Shown here one piece after another: positions 1 through 12,186 of a DNA stretch of 64,000 nucleotides. The first letter of the stretch is position 1. Each line of letters starts with the position of its first letter. The DNA is taken from positions 5,642,001 to 5,706,000 of the forward strand of contig PYIU01000002.1 of NCBI GenBank assembly GCA_003415625.1, in the 5' to 3' direction. The notes beneath the pieces were generated by a model. The model had not been told where the DNA came from, made no database searches, and worked only from the letters and a program-made list of their open reading frames with translations. This DNA comes from Aquanectria penicillioides. Lineage: Eukaryota; Ascomycota; Sordariomycetes; Hypocreales; Nectriaceae. A program made the position numbers and the translations under genes.

Positions 1-1377
1 GGGTTTCGTAATAGTTGTAGCTCTCCCACTCGTCGTGGGTAAACAGGTCGCAGAACTTCGGCTTGGTAGCTCCACTGGCGCTATTGACGGTATGAAAAGG
101 GCAAAGGTCCATCATATAAATCGTCTCAGTGTCTGTCAGGTTGGCTCCGGGCAGGTTCTTGTTCAACCTCGTCGTGATTGAAGGTACAAAAATGTTCCTC
201 CATGCGCCCGTTGCGTCGTCTCCCAGCTCAGAGGCCCATCCCTCTTCAAATGCGGCACAGTTTTCATGCGACATCGTGTTGTTGACTCCCGCCTCCTCCG
301 GGATGATGAGGATGTCGCTGATCTGGGCATCAGCCGCCTTGCCCTGGATCCCATAGTAGCCCTGAGTGAAGTTATACGAGGACATGACAACTCGGTCTGA
401 TCCAGAAGATCGAATGAAGGGCTCGGACTTTTTGGCAAGCGCCTTATAACGCTTATAAAAGGCCTTTCCGGAGTCAAACAGCTCCTCCTGGCCAAACTCG
501 GTCAGGTCGTCGGATCCAAGGTTATAGACATAGTCCTTGAGCCACTCATAGCCCTTGCCATACTTGGTAACGGACTTCTGGATACGGGTTACAGTGGCAT
601 TGTACTTTTTGGATTTTGAAGCAGTAGGATACCGAGCACCATGTCGCGACAAAACCAGCGCGAAAGTCGCTTTGCAGTCCTTTGGTGTGGACTGGTCAAT
701 GTCTGAGGGAACCGAGAATTCTGGAGAGTACTGTCCCCAGTCGCGAGATGTCCTTGCAACTGCCATCAGCCTTGCATCCTGTTGGCGAGCCATACCTGTG
801 CATTGTTAGCAGAGGCCCAGTCCGGATCTATCTGCACCAACATCGCCGACGTACCCAGGATTGATCATACTACCTAGGGCAGCAAGAATAAAGATTCCGC
901 CAATCGCCATGATGAGGAGTTTCCGTCGTCGCGATGCACGGTGCTGGTTTTGAAGCTCCTCTGCGACCTGATAGCGGGTCTGTAGGTAGTGTCTCAAGGT
1001 CTGGACATCCAAGCTGTCGGGATCGATGGCTTTAAATGCATCTCGAGGAGGGATCCCCTTTCTAATGTCATCCAGAATCCCATCCCCGCCCACCGCTCTC
1101 GGCGGGATGTCCCAAAACTGATCAGGAATCCACGTCACCTTCCGCGGATCGAGCCGTGGAGACCAGAGTTCCCCCAGCGTAGCACTGATGCGGCCCCAAA
1201 GTCGAACAGCTCTAGGTTGAGCAGGGGTTCCATCGGTAGTCATATCACGCAGCAGGGTCTCGGGGCTCTATCCAACGAAAGCCCGCTCTCGTCGTCGAGA
1301 AGTCGTGCTCGTGGATCCCAGTCATGGCCGTCATCGCTGGCGGATTCGGGCAGGTCAAGAGGCCGTTGAGACGCCAT
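1..1377 (-). CDS. Histidine acid phosphatase (phytase-like), membrane-anchored; 3' part beyond the window
   Basis: Releases phosphate from phytate or other phosphomonoesters outside the cell (family knowledge). Exons read as 1377-871 and 795-1, with a 75-nt intron (GTATGA donor, GCTAAC branch, CACAG acceptor). Exon 2 carries the catalytic RHGARYPT motif (RHGxRxP) and, near the window edge, the phytase-type FCDLFTHDEW block. The C-terminal HD motif lies outside the window. Instead of a cleavable signal peptide, a basic stretch (RRRK) precedes about 20 hydrophobic residues (LLIMAIGGIFILAALGS), suggesting a type II membrane anchor with an exposed catalytic domain. An ATG at 1377 starts a natural-looking N-terminus that stops at 1241-1243. 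Adding one base in the G run at 1262-1265 joins it to the downstream frame and keeps the splice phase. Otherwise translation starts at 1243. Family certain, start uncertain. Confidence 0.88.
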
Positions 1378-2752
1378 TGAGAAGGACGGCGCAATCTCCC
1401 AGCACTTCGCGACAGTGAGGAATCAGGATACAATGCTAGTTGATGGACCGACTCTCGGTATATCGGCAGTCGTGGATGTCTTGGCCTTGCACTTCCACCC
1501 TGTCCCGTCCGATCTGGGGATGCTCGGTCGATCCAGAGGGTATAATGCCCCTTGCCATGGGGGTTATAGTGGAACCGTTAACTGGTCAACTAGGCCGTTT
1601 CAGGCAGAGCCAGCTGCCTCCGTCGGAGATTGTCAAGGTGCATTGAATGCAGGAACTTTTTTCTTGAAATTGTAATCGCTGTGGGTTGTCGTGTGATAGT
1701 GGTATTTCTTCCTGAGCAGAGGACGTTGAGACGTTAGTGACATCCAGTCATCGGTCCTAGTAGGGGCCACGTGCCTGAGACACACGCGCGGCCGGCAATT
1801 TCCAACAATTGTAGCTGGAATAATCCAAGGCCGGATCACCAGCATTACACCTAGTCCTGCAACTGACTTCACTCATGTGCTTGATGTCTTGCTGGCAAAG
1901 ATGCGTTTTCAATTCCTCGGAAAGCGATGGTGATGCAAGCATCAGTACAGCATGTAGGGTACCTGTAATCGATGGTACATGGGTGTGTCACGCTCTTGCA
2001 TCTATTTTCTCATCGATATAGACTGTTGATCCTAGCAGATAATCAATTGGTACGCAGGAAATGATTTAAAATTACACAGTCGGCCTGAAGTTTGTTTTTG
2101 CCCAAACCCCGGCTTGTGTATATTGATTGATCTGTTATTGAAACACGCTGCAATGACCAACAACATTTAACGCGCGTGTTAATAGGCAAGGGTCACTTAA
2201 AGCGCCTATCATGTTGGTCGTATAAACAATATGGACCTCCAAGCTGTTATGTCATTGTCACACAAAGATGCAAGAATCGACTATTGTCGCACAGGACATA
2301 AGCCGTGCCAATACTTCATCACAATCCTGTCTGGGTCAATGGCCCTTCGACCTCCAGAAATATACTACACCAAAATTATGTAAAAAGAGAAAGAGGAGGA
2401 CATCGTCAATACCGTCTTACTTTCAACTCGCCTGTTGTGTCAAGACGTCCAAACCAATTTTTTTTTCTCTTTCATTTTGACTGGGTACAAGTGTAAATAA
2501 CAAAGTTACTATTCACTCTGAAATTCATCATACTGAGGCCATGCCTTATGTGAAGTAGATGACTCGAGGTCTTCTTTGCTTGATCTACCTATCTTAATGT
2601 GTTTTCGTTGACTATATACTATTTCCTTGGGTTCCTTGCAGATCCTGGATTATCCCATCACCAATCGCACCTATTCCTTAAGCTCTAGAAAGGAGAGGCC
2701 TCGGATGGACAATCTTGATAGGGAAACTTGGAAAACCCGGCGGCGCCTAAGC
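1378..2752. other. Intergenic, no gene seen
   Basis: Upstream of the phytase and downstream of the isochorismatase. Open frames here are short, overlap each other on both strands and lack domains or splice logic. The stretch is AT-richer around 1980-2620, with poly-T runs near 2459. No RNA gene or repeat recognised. Confidence 0.6.
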
Positions 2753-3736
2753 TTAGATGAGGGTGTCCTCACCAGGCTGGATGGTGCCGTTGGTAACAGC
2801 AGCGGCGTGGGTGCGAGCGAGCCAGCCCCAGGCGGGGTAGTAGACGTTGAGCCAGGGGATGAGCTCCTTGGCGCCAGGGGTGTGGCGCCAGTCGCGCATG
2901 AGGTCGCAGACGATGGAGAACAGGCTGACAATCTGAACACCGGCGCGGGCCATGCGATCGTTGGAGATTTCACGGACGAGAACAGAGTTGGTACCGGAGG
3001 CCTCGGCGTTAGCCCAGACGGAGTAGCCCTCCTCGCGAAGGGACAGAGCGAGGAAGGTCGTGCAGACGTCGGTGGTGATGCCGGCCATGATGATTTGCGA
3101 GCGATTGTAGGACTTGACGGTCTTGCGGAAGTCCTCGTTGTCCCAGGCGTTAACCTCACCCTGGCGCTGGATGAGGGGCATATTGGGATACATCTCGAGG
3201 ATCTCGCGGGCAAGAGGACCGTTGGGACCTGGTTCAGGTCAGAGCTGTGATCCCACGCAGGTACGGACGGGTATGGCGCTGGTGGTGCTGGAGTCAAGGA
3301 GGAGATGATTGCATACCCTGGTCAGCAGAGGTGGTCATGACGACAGGAAGGTCGAAGACCTTGCCGAGAGCGGCATGGGCTAGAGCCTGGTCACGGTAGA
3401 GGGTAGGATCGAAGTCCCGAGCGATCTGGTACAGACCCTCCTGGATATCAACAACGAGGAGAAGCTATGTACTGTGTTAGTTGAAGGCAGGTAACCGAGG
3501 GGGTGGATTTTGAGAAGGGCTCAACTGACAGCATCAGTCTTGTTGAGACGCTCATAGGTGAAAGCTAGAGGGAGCTGATGTTAGTAAAGAGTTGCTCTCG
3601 CAAGTTTGAATGAAGACGCCTCGAGGAGGCTCAAGGTGACAAAGTACATACTCTCAACGCTCTTGTGGCCATTCTGGTTGCCAGCAAAGGCAGTGGCAGA
3701 GAAAAGGCCGAGGGCTAGGAAAGAAGGGAACTTCAT
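2753..3736 (-). CDS. Secreted YcaC-like isochorismatase-family hydrolase
   Basis: Four exons: 3736-3652, 3564-3530, 3464-3317 and 3228-2753, all with GT-AG introns in phase; 247 aa. Residues 1-18 form a classical signal peptide (MKFPSFLALGLFSATAFA). The mature part has the cysteine-hydrolase core: the catalytic Asp region LLVVDIQEG (about residues 41-49), TTSADQGPNGPL, NAWDNEDF and the nucleophile loop AGITTDVCTTF (Cys about 145). These match the YcaC subgroup rather than true bacterial isochorismatases. Substrate unknown; relatives act on amides or isochorismate-like compounds (family knowledge). The first two exons, including the signal peptide, are too short to stand out as open frames. 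Secretion is inferred from the signal peptide and the absence of a membrane segment. Confidence 0.9.
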
Positions 3737-3737
3737 T

Positions 3738-5936
3738 TTCGAGGTTTAGGTCGAAGAATAGAGATTGACAAGGAAGTTTTTTTTTTTTTTTTGGGCCTCT
3801 GTAGTGAAGTGATGGCTTGCTCGTTGTTGATGAACCAGAGTGCGTTGAGGTGATTCCATTTCAACAGAGGGACCCGGTCGGTCTATATATACCTGTCTAA
3901 GTGCAACTCTTTGCTCTCCAAGGACGCAAAAGAAGCGCAAGGCAACAGGTTTAGAGCCCCCGCCAGCCCCATACCTTCCCATGAAGCCTAATTTCCTCGT
4001 AGAAGCCGCTCGTGCATGTCGGACCTCGACTCCAGTGGCAATGTCTTGACTCCTCAGCCAGCCTCGGGGCGGAGATTCCGGCCTTGGCTGGGCTTCCAAG
4101 TTTCCACCTTGAGCCTTGGACGACGGCAAGACCCAACAAAGCGGACCAGTCAACGTGGTGCCGGCAGCTAGCGACCGTTATGAACCTTGTTCCAACATCC
4201 CCGCCACATGGCCAAGGCCCGGATTTCCTTCGGCAGACTCGCCGATGGAGGGTCCGATTGCATGGACAGGGCCTGTGGACGGATCATTGAGATGGCAGGT
4301 TCGTGAGGGCACGGCCATGGGCGGTGTCGACTTGTCGTCCAGACATGCTGGCTTAGTCGTCGTTTGTCACCGATGACGATGGTTTTCCAGCCAATGGCAG
4401 TTATAGAAGTGACATGCGGGCGCCCCATAGAAGCGGCCGCCTTCATACAGGGTTGCACTGCGAGTCAAGCTGCCAAGGAAACTCAAAGGACTCAGAAGGC
4501 CTCTATGCAGCGAAAAATGACCGGGGAGAGTTCACCCATTGCACTGCATCCCCCATGGCATCGCGTATTGCATGGTGCCAAGGGTCCGGCGTCGAGATGC
4601 AGTTCCCCGATCGAGATGGACAAATGTGGGCATTCCTCAGCTTCAGTGCAAATCATAACCTCGTTGGGCGATGATGCCGTCGTATATCGGCGAGAAGAAG
4701 GTAAACCAAAAAAATTTCGCCTCGCGGTTATGCGAGGATGGATGTGACAGGCTCTAAGTTCCAGGATCCTATGCAATTTGATCCAATTCCAAGCAACTGT
4801 GCTCGAAAACCCATGCATGTGAATATCTCGCTCGCTGGCTTGACAGCCATAGTACCTAAACTCCTAACCTACCTAGGTACTCATGCAAGGCAAAACGCCG
4901 ACAATCCGACAAAGCATAAGTCATCATTGGGCAATTGCCACGGCTCCGCCTTGCCTATCTATGTAAGTAGGCTGCTGACTTAGTAAAGGTTTGTAATTCC
5001 AGCCTCCCTTATGTAATCCGCAATCCGGTCTCTCAACCACACCTCAACTCCACTCACGTATGCACGCAACGGAGTGCGGACACAGTGGTGCGGTTCAGCG
5101 GGAAACCCTGCGGACACTGCAGAAGCAGAAGCAGACGCCAAATTGAACAGCGAATTCAGCTTCGACGTGCAGCTTGGCCAGGATGGAACACATACACTAG
5201 ACATGGACGATGCGGCTCCGGACGATGCAAGGATTCAATCTGAGACGACCGGTCGTTGCCTTGATTTCCCCGCTCTCGTCTTCGAATGATAGCATTTGGC
5301 TGTGACCATAGGCGAGCTGCTAGTGATGGAATACCGGTAGCTTGTTGAAAGGCCACTAAAAAACAGAAAAGGCCGCATTGGTAGTGCATTATGGATGCCT
5401 CAAGCTCCAAACTCCGCCCAGAGTAGCCGAGGGGTAGTTGCCAGCGTTATGTCAAGATACAAATGCTGACTGATGGCCAGCCGCCCCGTCTCCCGTAGAC
5501 GAAATCGAACCAGTTTCACATAGCTCTGGATATTACTTTCGTATACACACTAGCCAACGTATATCGCCCATGTATTTATAAGCGCAGGGTATTCCTCATG
5601 TCTATGTCCTCCGTGCCAAACCGCTCTTGCGCGGTGTCTGGTTTAACAAAATCCCAGCCCACCTGGGGTAATAATTTTGAATCAAAAAAAAAAAAAAAAA
5701 GAAGGCCAGTCCGCCCGAAAGCCCGAACCGTAACCATGCCCGTCTCCTTCTCGCCTGGATCTAAGCAATAAACCGCCGACATGATTCTCATGATTATATA
5801 CAGTTGTCCCAATTATGCCGCTCGGCTAGTCTAGCTATGAACCGGGTGGGCATACCATATGGTGCAGTGGTATCGTCAAGCCTGAATGTATACATTAAAC
5901 ACTTGCAAAGGGGAATTCCCGTAAAAGCCAATGCGA
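3738..5936. other. Intergenic, no gene seen
   Basis: Upstream region of the isochorismatase and 3' flank of the disordered-protein gene. A poly-A/poly-T tract lies at about 3778-3792 (inside the likely 5' UTR) and an A17 run at about 5684-5700. Overlapping short frames on both strands show no recognisable domains. No tRNA identified. Confidence 0.6.
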
Positions 5937-7693
5937 TCAAACAGCAACCCCGACGCTTTTTCGGTGGGAAGTCATATCCTTCCTGCCAAACGTGGATGTT
6001 CGGGAGATAAGGGGTTCGTCTCCCCTGGTCACTGCCGTGCTGCCAGGCGACCAGGTTGACGGGAATGTCCGGTCGTCATCCGTCTCCCAAGTGCTGACGG
6101 TGCCGACTGAATCTGTACTTCGACGTCGGCCCTGTGCCTCGCCCAGCGAGACACACTGGTAATAGCCGTCCTTGCCCGTGACCGGACGGGGAAGGTTGGT
6201 GACCGAGTCGAAACTGAGGTCGCGATTGTGGTCGGCCTTGAAGAGCCAGTTTGAAACTCGAGAAAAAGACTTCTTCTTTCTCAAGGGTGGTCGAAGCACA
6301 AGGGGAAGAGGGGGTGGCAGTGGTGCCTCCTTTTCCTTCTTTGCCCGAGGTGATGGTGTGTGAGGACTGGTGGATGCGTCACCGGCTGTCTTGGCTCGCC
6401 GATGCTTCTGAACTTGAGTCTTGATCGGAGCCGTATTGGGGCGGTCAATCTCAGAGTTCAAGCGCTCAGCAAATGATGGGGCAGCCGGAGGGAGTGCAGG
6501 AATTGAAGGCATCGGCTCCAGGTCTGGGAGTGTCGTTAGCAGGTGGGCAACGGGACTAGGCAAGACTGTGTAAGTCTCACCAGGCATCGTGCAGGCCTCA
6601 TCAGAATGGGACGTTGATGGCCGGCTGGCGGCATACACGCTCTGTCGCTCAATGACATCGTCGATTTGTTTCTGGAGCCTTTCCACCTCAATCATGGCAC
6701 TAGCGACCCGCTCCTTGATGACGTCCACATTAGGGGCCGTGTAAGCTCGACCCCGACCTCGAGCCCTTGGCGGGATCAAGGGAGGAATCTCTTCCTCATC
6801 CACGGTGAATGGGGAACTATCCGTAGTCCCGGTGAGTTGTTTGCGAGGAAAGTGAAAAGACATCGACGAAAAACTCCGTTGGTGCTCGAGGGGACGTGAG
6901 TTGATGGTTGATTTGTCCGAAGCCTTCTCGGTTGGGTCTGGGCTAGATACCAATGTCTCTTGGTCTTCTACCAGTCTCACTGTCTGTCGGATAGGCATGA
7001 ATGGTGAACCCAACTCCCTAACCGGCTGCTTCTCCGACTGCTCGGGAGTCTTTGGCGGAGTATAATCCCTCTCTAGCCTCCTTTCCGTTCGACTGGGGTC
7101 ATATACTGGTGGAGGTGGTGGGACTTGGTCTGTTGAACCGAAGTGGGGTAGGATGGGTGAAGTTCGGTTTTCAGGAAGGTAGATGCTTAATTCCAGAGGT
7201 CGAAATGGGCGACGGGGCATCTGCTTAGCTGGTCGAAGGTTTGCGTTTTGTGAAGGAGTCGATTCGGGGAAATCGAACTGGGGGGAACCAGTGCTGATAT
7301 GGCGAAAGTGTGAGGGCGCTGAGATGACGGGGCGACGTGAAGCCGAAGATGAAGAACGGGACATGAAGCGCTTTCTCTTAGGCCCAACATTGCCTCTGGG
7401 TGATTTCTCCAACACATTTCGGTGATGCGACCCATTTCTGGTGCTGCCACGGGGTGGGGATGGTAGTAAGGTTGCTCGTAGATGATGTTGTCTTGAGTGT
7501 ATTTCTCGTCTTGGCCCATCAGCAACTTGTCGTCGCTCAACTCGGCCAAGGGCCGTGGAATGTCTTGTGTAGAGATAATAGTAAACGAGGACTTACGAAT
7601 GGGCCTTTTATCGGGGGAAGCTCGATATATGCAGCAGAGGGAAAGCCATGAAGTCCATGGGGCTTCTGCACCGGGGGAGTCGGCGATTGTCAT
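5937..7693 (-). CDS. Conserved disordered protein, unknown function; 5' exons unresolved
   Basis: The main open frame (5937-7415, and open further upstream to about 7525) encodes about 490 residues rich in Ser, Pro, Arg and Thr. It is largely disordered, with proline runs (PPPPPVYDP) and one predicted coiled-coil piece (VIKERVASAMIEVERLQKQIDDVIERQ cut here for length: helix around residues 230-260). The C-terminal conserved-looking block includes SRVSNWLFKADHN. The 5' end is unclear. An ATG at 7693 opens MTIADSP, and a strong donor (GTAAGT) sits at about 7596, but the natural-looking peptide before it (VQKPHGLHGFPSAAYIELPP) is in another frame unless the G run at 7673-7677 is one base too long. 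An acceptor for the long frame could not be fixed. Gene itself likely real; function unknown. Confidence 0.65.
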
Positions 7694-7699
7694 GCTGCG

Positions 7700-10600
7700 G
7701 TGATTCCGAGGGCGATGGCGAATGTGGTCATGCCGATGCAAGCAAAGAAAAATGAGAGGGTACGAATGCGAAATGAAAACAAGGAAAACAAGGAGCAACC
7801 TGCGAGCTGACGCAAGGTAATGCAAGGCAATGCGAGGGAACGAGAGCGGATGAATTAGAGTATATGTATGAGGTAGGGCAAAGGCAGACGGCTAACCAGG
7901 CCAAGATGAGAATAACAAAAACAAGGCGGGAAAAGAAGCGGCAGTAGAAGAAGAAGAAGGAAAGGGAAGAATGTGATCGGGTCAGATCAAAAGAGAGAAC
8001 GGGACGGGATAGGATGAGAGTGGTTCCCTTGGGGTGAGCGAGTGCGTGTGGGCGTGCAGTACGGCGCGGTGCAAATGCAGCGCAGGCGGCGGCGAACCAG
8101 CAGATTAATTAGGAAAAAAAAAAAAGAAAAAAAGTCAAGGGTGAGAGCTATGTTGCAGATGCAAATGCAAATGCGGCAGGCCACCCATTTCCCAGGAACG
8201 GGCAGGTAGCTGCGACGAGAGGGTCATTATTCGAGAACGGGCGGCAGCCGGGCATCAAAAGCTGGAATGGCAATCGACTGGATGAGGGCGATGGATGCCA
8301 TCATGGCGCAGGTGATGGGCCGGGGTGGTCCGGTGGACGGCCGGCCAGTCGGCGCTTAGAAGCTGCTGGTGTCCTGCTTAGCGCCTCCCCACCGACGACG
8401 CCGCCTGCCGGGGTTGCCTTTGTAGCAGGTAGTGGGTAGGTAGCAGGATAGTATCAGGTTCGCAGGGAACCACAGGAAACAAGGAGTGGGAGAGAGACAA
8501 GGGGAGACATGGGGAACCCGCTGGTGGGGCCTCTTCCTCCCTTTGTCGTGGAAGATGGTGTACCACGACCAGCGAGTCGATGTCGTGCATCCGTTTCTTC
8601 GGGGCGCTTTGTGTCCTGGTTGGCCGAGGCCATCGTTACTACGCTTAGACGGCGCGCCCTTTGCCACAGAAGCCGGTGAAGGGGGTCTCGTGCAGCGCCG
8701 GTATTGGTCGACGACCACAATATGACTGGGACAGGTCCTTTTCGTCGAGGCTGTGTGTCGTCACGTTGCCGATGAGAGAGGGGGAGAGGGCAAAAAGAAA
8801 TAAAAATTAATAATAGTGAAATAGGGTCAGAACCGGCTGATGATGGCTTGCGTGTGTGTGTGTGTGGTGAACTCGAAGCTTGGCGTGTTGGCGCGTTGGA
8901 AGAAGAGTGAACGAGATCAAAGCGTACAGTAGACTGCGGATGGTGACGGCGATGGTGTAGCAGGCAAACTAGCCAAAATCCCAACGACTACCTCCTCACA
9001 CCTCTGCTGAATAGCTGAGCTTGACCGTTGCATTTGGTTGGTTGATGCCTTGGTGATCTTCGGTATTACCGCATGCTTCATCTTGAGATGCCGAATGGCG
9101 AGGCAGACCAAGTGATTGAGCGAAAGGGTATCCGCAGACGTGAGAATTCGTTCCTTGGCTTTGAAATGCATTGGTTGCCTTGCATTCACTGCCCAACCTA
9201 CTTCTTAGCCAGCCTTTTCACAATCAATTAGTAGGCGCCTTACTTGTACCTCCTTCATTCATTCTCAAAGGACCGGACATGGTCACACAGGCCCCAATCT
9301 CTCTTCGGGTTATTTCCCACCCTGGCTCGCCCTCGTCCACTCAGAAGCTTTGTTTAACCCCAGAGCTCTGACGTGACTTTGGTTGTCAGTTCGTTTTCTT
9401 TTTTTGGGCTGTTTTTCTCGTTTGGGCTCCGTCCCATTCTCTTCGGTTGATTGGCAGATCACCCCCCGGAGCACCATCCCCATCATCTCTGAACTACTGG
9501 GTTCCTTGTCTGTGGTCAAATCGGTTTTTTGCACGTTTTTCCCGTCCCTTGTCAATGTAACTTGTCGCGACAGAGCACCCGACGCGTGGACTGGGATTTT
9601 CCCCATTGAAACGTGGGACATTCACCCTGGGCCTGTCTCTGAGGCCCTTATGCACTCTTCTGTCCGTATCCCAACTCTGATTACCCGTTTTGGGCTCCAA
9701 GCTTGTCTCATTAGCCCGTTTCTCGACTGGGAACAGCATCTTCCTTTTTTTTTTTTTGCCGTATTGTTTCACGAACCCCGGAACAGGCCCAGGCCTACTG
9801 CCCCAGTGCCTAATACCATCTAGCGATTGCGAAAACACAGACAATACGCCGTGCACTTAACATCTGGGGGACCCCGACACGAAGATGCATGTCTTGAGTG
9901 TCCCAGGGTCCCTTGGGGTGTTGACGCACAGTGAAAAATCCGCCTCGCCTCCTCCGAAGACCATCTTCATGATGTTGTTTTTGTTTATTATGGATCTTTT
10001 TTTTTCTGGCTCAGTCGAGTCAGCCGTGGTAATGCCTTTCATGTATGATCTGCTGCGCCCTCATGTTGTCTCTGAACAGCCACCCGTGAGGCTGCTATTG
10101 GATGGCCACGGGTTCCCGCTTACTCACAATGTGCTTCCGACGTCTTCCCCAACCTGCCCGTGAGTGGTACATATCGCGCTTTGCGTAGGAGTACGCATAA
10201 TCTCTGAGCAGGAGCTGAAGCTGGAGCTGGAGCCAGGGTTGGCAAATGTGGTCAATACCATGCCGTCCTAAGAGGTCTCAGACTTGGACAAGAGCAGTCA
10301 GGGTCCCACACCTGATGCCCTCGGTAACGACGGTTGTGAGAAATAAAACGTTTCTCGACAGATCCAGTCAGTTGGTGACTCGGGCTGATCGACAGACGGA
10401 CCGCTCCCGTCGTGCTTCTCCCAGCATGGGTGCGATAGAAGGTCGCTGCACCCGGCGCCACCCATGGGGCACAGACTGCATTGTGGTGGAGGGCCTCAAG
10501 GGCTTCCTGGTCTGTGATGGTGGTGCCCCTGACTTTGCCTTCCATCTAAGAATAGTCATCGTTTCGACAGACCCTGACTGGAATGCTGGGCCCACACAGA

Positions 10601-10800
10601 GATGGCATGGATCATAGTTGAAGAAAACGGAACCGGGGCCATGGATTATGAAGTCGGACCTTTGTACTGGAGTTTGTTATGGTGTCTGGCGGCCATGGAG
10701 GCCGCCGTATTCACATGCTGAACATGCTGCACACGCCGGTTGCTGGCTGCTGCACGCTTCTTTCCTGATTCTCGTGCAGCAGTGCTGAAGCTACCGGATC
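7700..10800. other. Long gene-poor intergenic region
   Basis: Only overlapping short frames on both strands. Low-complexity purine-rich (7900-8000), GT-rich (8855-8875) and T-rich (9395-9760) patches. The stretch 7700-8000 is probably the promoter or 5' UTR of the minus-strand gene. No domain, RNA gene or inverted repeat recognised up to the transposon end at 10801. Confidence 0.5.
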
Positions 10801-10801
10801 T

Positions 10802-10838
10802 ACAGTGGGGCATCAAAAGTTACGACACATTTTCATGT
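10802..10838 (+). repeat. Left terminal inverted repeat of Tc1/mariner element
   Basis: Starts CAGTGGGG after TA and includes CGACACATTTTC. It pairs imperfectly with the reverse complement of 12150-12186. Confidence 0.8.
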
Positions 10839-10914
10839 ACCCCGCTTTCCCTCTACCTACACCATAATCAACATTCAACTTCAACAGCTTATTGCACAGC
10901 CAAATAAGGTCAGA

Positions 10915-12017
10915 ATGGTATCGCAAGTGCATCATTCACCTCATACGAGAACAAGGATTGTTTGGAGGTACAACTCGGGCGTATCCGCTGCCTCTATCGC
11001 GCGCGATAAGGGGCTAAGTCGGCATGCGATTTATGGTGTGGTAAGGCGATATTATGACCAATAGAGCGGCCAAGATCAACCTAGGTCTGGCCGGCTGCGC
11101 AAGATAGGAGCCCGGGAAAGGAGATGGATACTATAAGTTATAGGGCATAACCCTTATATTTAAATCAAGAAATTAATTAAAGAAGCTGGATTAAGCTGTT
11201 TAAAGAAGACAGTTCTAATATTCCTTAAAAAGGAAGGCATTATATACTTTTAGTTACTTATTTAGCCTTTTATTAATAAGGCTATAGCCAGAAAATAACT
11301 GCATTTTGCTAGGCAATATATATATATATCTATAGATTTTTAGGAGTCTTAGACCTTCTTAAATGAAGTTATTATAGCCTAAGGTAAGGGCTAAAGATGC
11401 ACTTAATGCTTCTATAAGCTAGTATATAATCTCTTTATAATTATAACTCCCTTAATAGTTCCTAGTATAAAAGACTATTTAAAAAGAATGTTTAGACCTA
11501 TATTACTTTAATAAAGCATTTGTAGATGTTTTTTAGCGCCTTTAGCTATTGCAAATGCATTCTAATAGTCCCTCTTTATGGCAATATAGACTTAAACTAT
11601 AGTAGTATTATAGCATAAATTCTATTTGAATGCCTATAGCAATACCTTTCTTAAATTATTACTAAAAATAGCTGCTTTTAATATAATAATTCCTCTCTTT
11701 TTTAATTACAATTAATAATAAGCTAGCTGCTAGAATGGTATAAGAACTAAAGGGCTAAAGTAATAAACTAGCCGCCCTATAGCCCTAATCTTAACCCTAT
11801 TAAAAATCTATAGGCAATCCTTAAAATAAGAATATATAAGCAGTATTCTAATCTTTTGACTATGCCTAAAAATAAGGAATTAAAGCAGCGCTTTATTAAA
11901 GCTGCAATTAAGCTATAGGAAGAGATTGAGCTAGAGGTGCTATAAAACCTAATCTTTTTAATAAAGCACAGAATGCAAGCAGTTGTATGCATGCAAGGCT
12001 GGTATACAAAATATTAA
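10915..12017 (+). pseudogene. Tc1/mariner transposase pseudogene
   Basis: From ATG 10915 the frame gives a helix-turn-helix N-terminus (SAASIARDKGLSRHAIYGVV) typical of Tc1 DNA-binding regions, then in-frame TAG/TAA stops accumulate. Near 11768 the frame still reads PPYSPNLNPIKNL, the conserved end of the DDE catalytic domain, with TAG on both sides where Trp is normal in the family (TGG to TAG, a RIP change). The C-terminus AVVCMQGWYTKY followed by TAA at 12015-12017 matches the usual transposase end. Length about 367 codons, normal for fungal Tc1 transposases. Not functional. Confidence 0.88.
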
Positions 12018-12149
12018 AAAGGCCATTAGAATCTCCATCTAAAGGGCTATATATTAATGTATATAGATAGTTGATATACATTTATTTGGATTTATTAGAA
12101 TTATTTGAAAGTGAAGCCTCTTTTGGTGGAGGTATAGTGACACTGGGTT

Positions 12150-12186
12150 GACTCGGAATGTGTCGGAATTTTTTCACCCCCACTGT
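12150..12186 (-). repeat. Right terminal inverted repeat of Tc1/mariner element
   Basis: Reverse complement begins CAGTGGGGGTG and includes CGACACATTC, matching the left end. It is followed by TA. Confidence 0.8.

Noticed and set aside
2627..3250. 207-aa plus-strand frame opposite the isochorismatase
   Set aside because: Shadow of a real minus-strand exon with clear catalytic motifs.
5440..5530. Possible tRNA because of a GGTTCGATTTC-like string on the minus strand
   Set aside because: No matching A-box, anticodon stem or acceptor stem around it.
8454..8984. 176-aa minus-strand open frame
   Set aside because: Overlaps other open frames on both strands, has low-complexity His/Ser/Arg composition, and shows no domain or splice logic.
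9383..9823. 146-aa plus-strand open frame
   Set aside because: T-rich region yields Phe/Ser-rich peptide by composition; the opposite strand is open as well; no family features.
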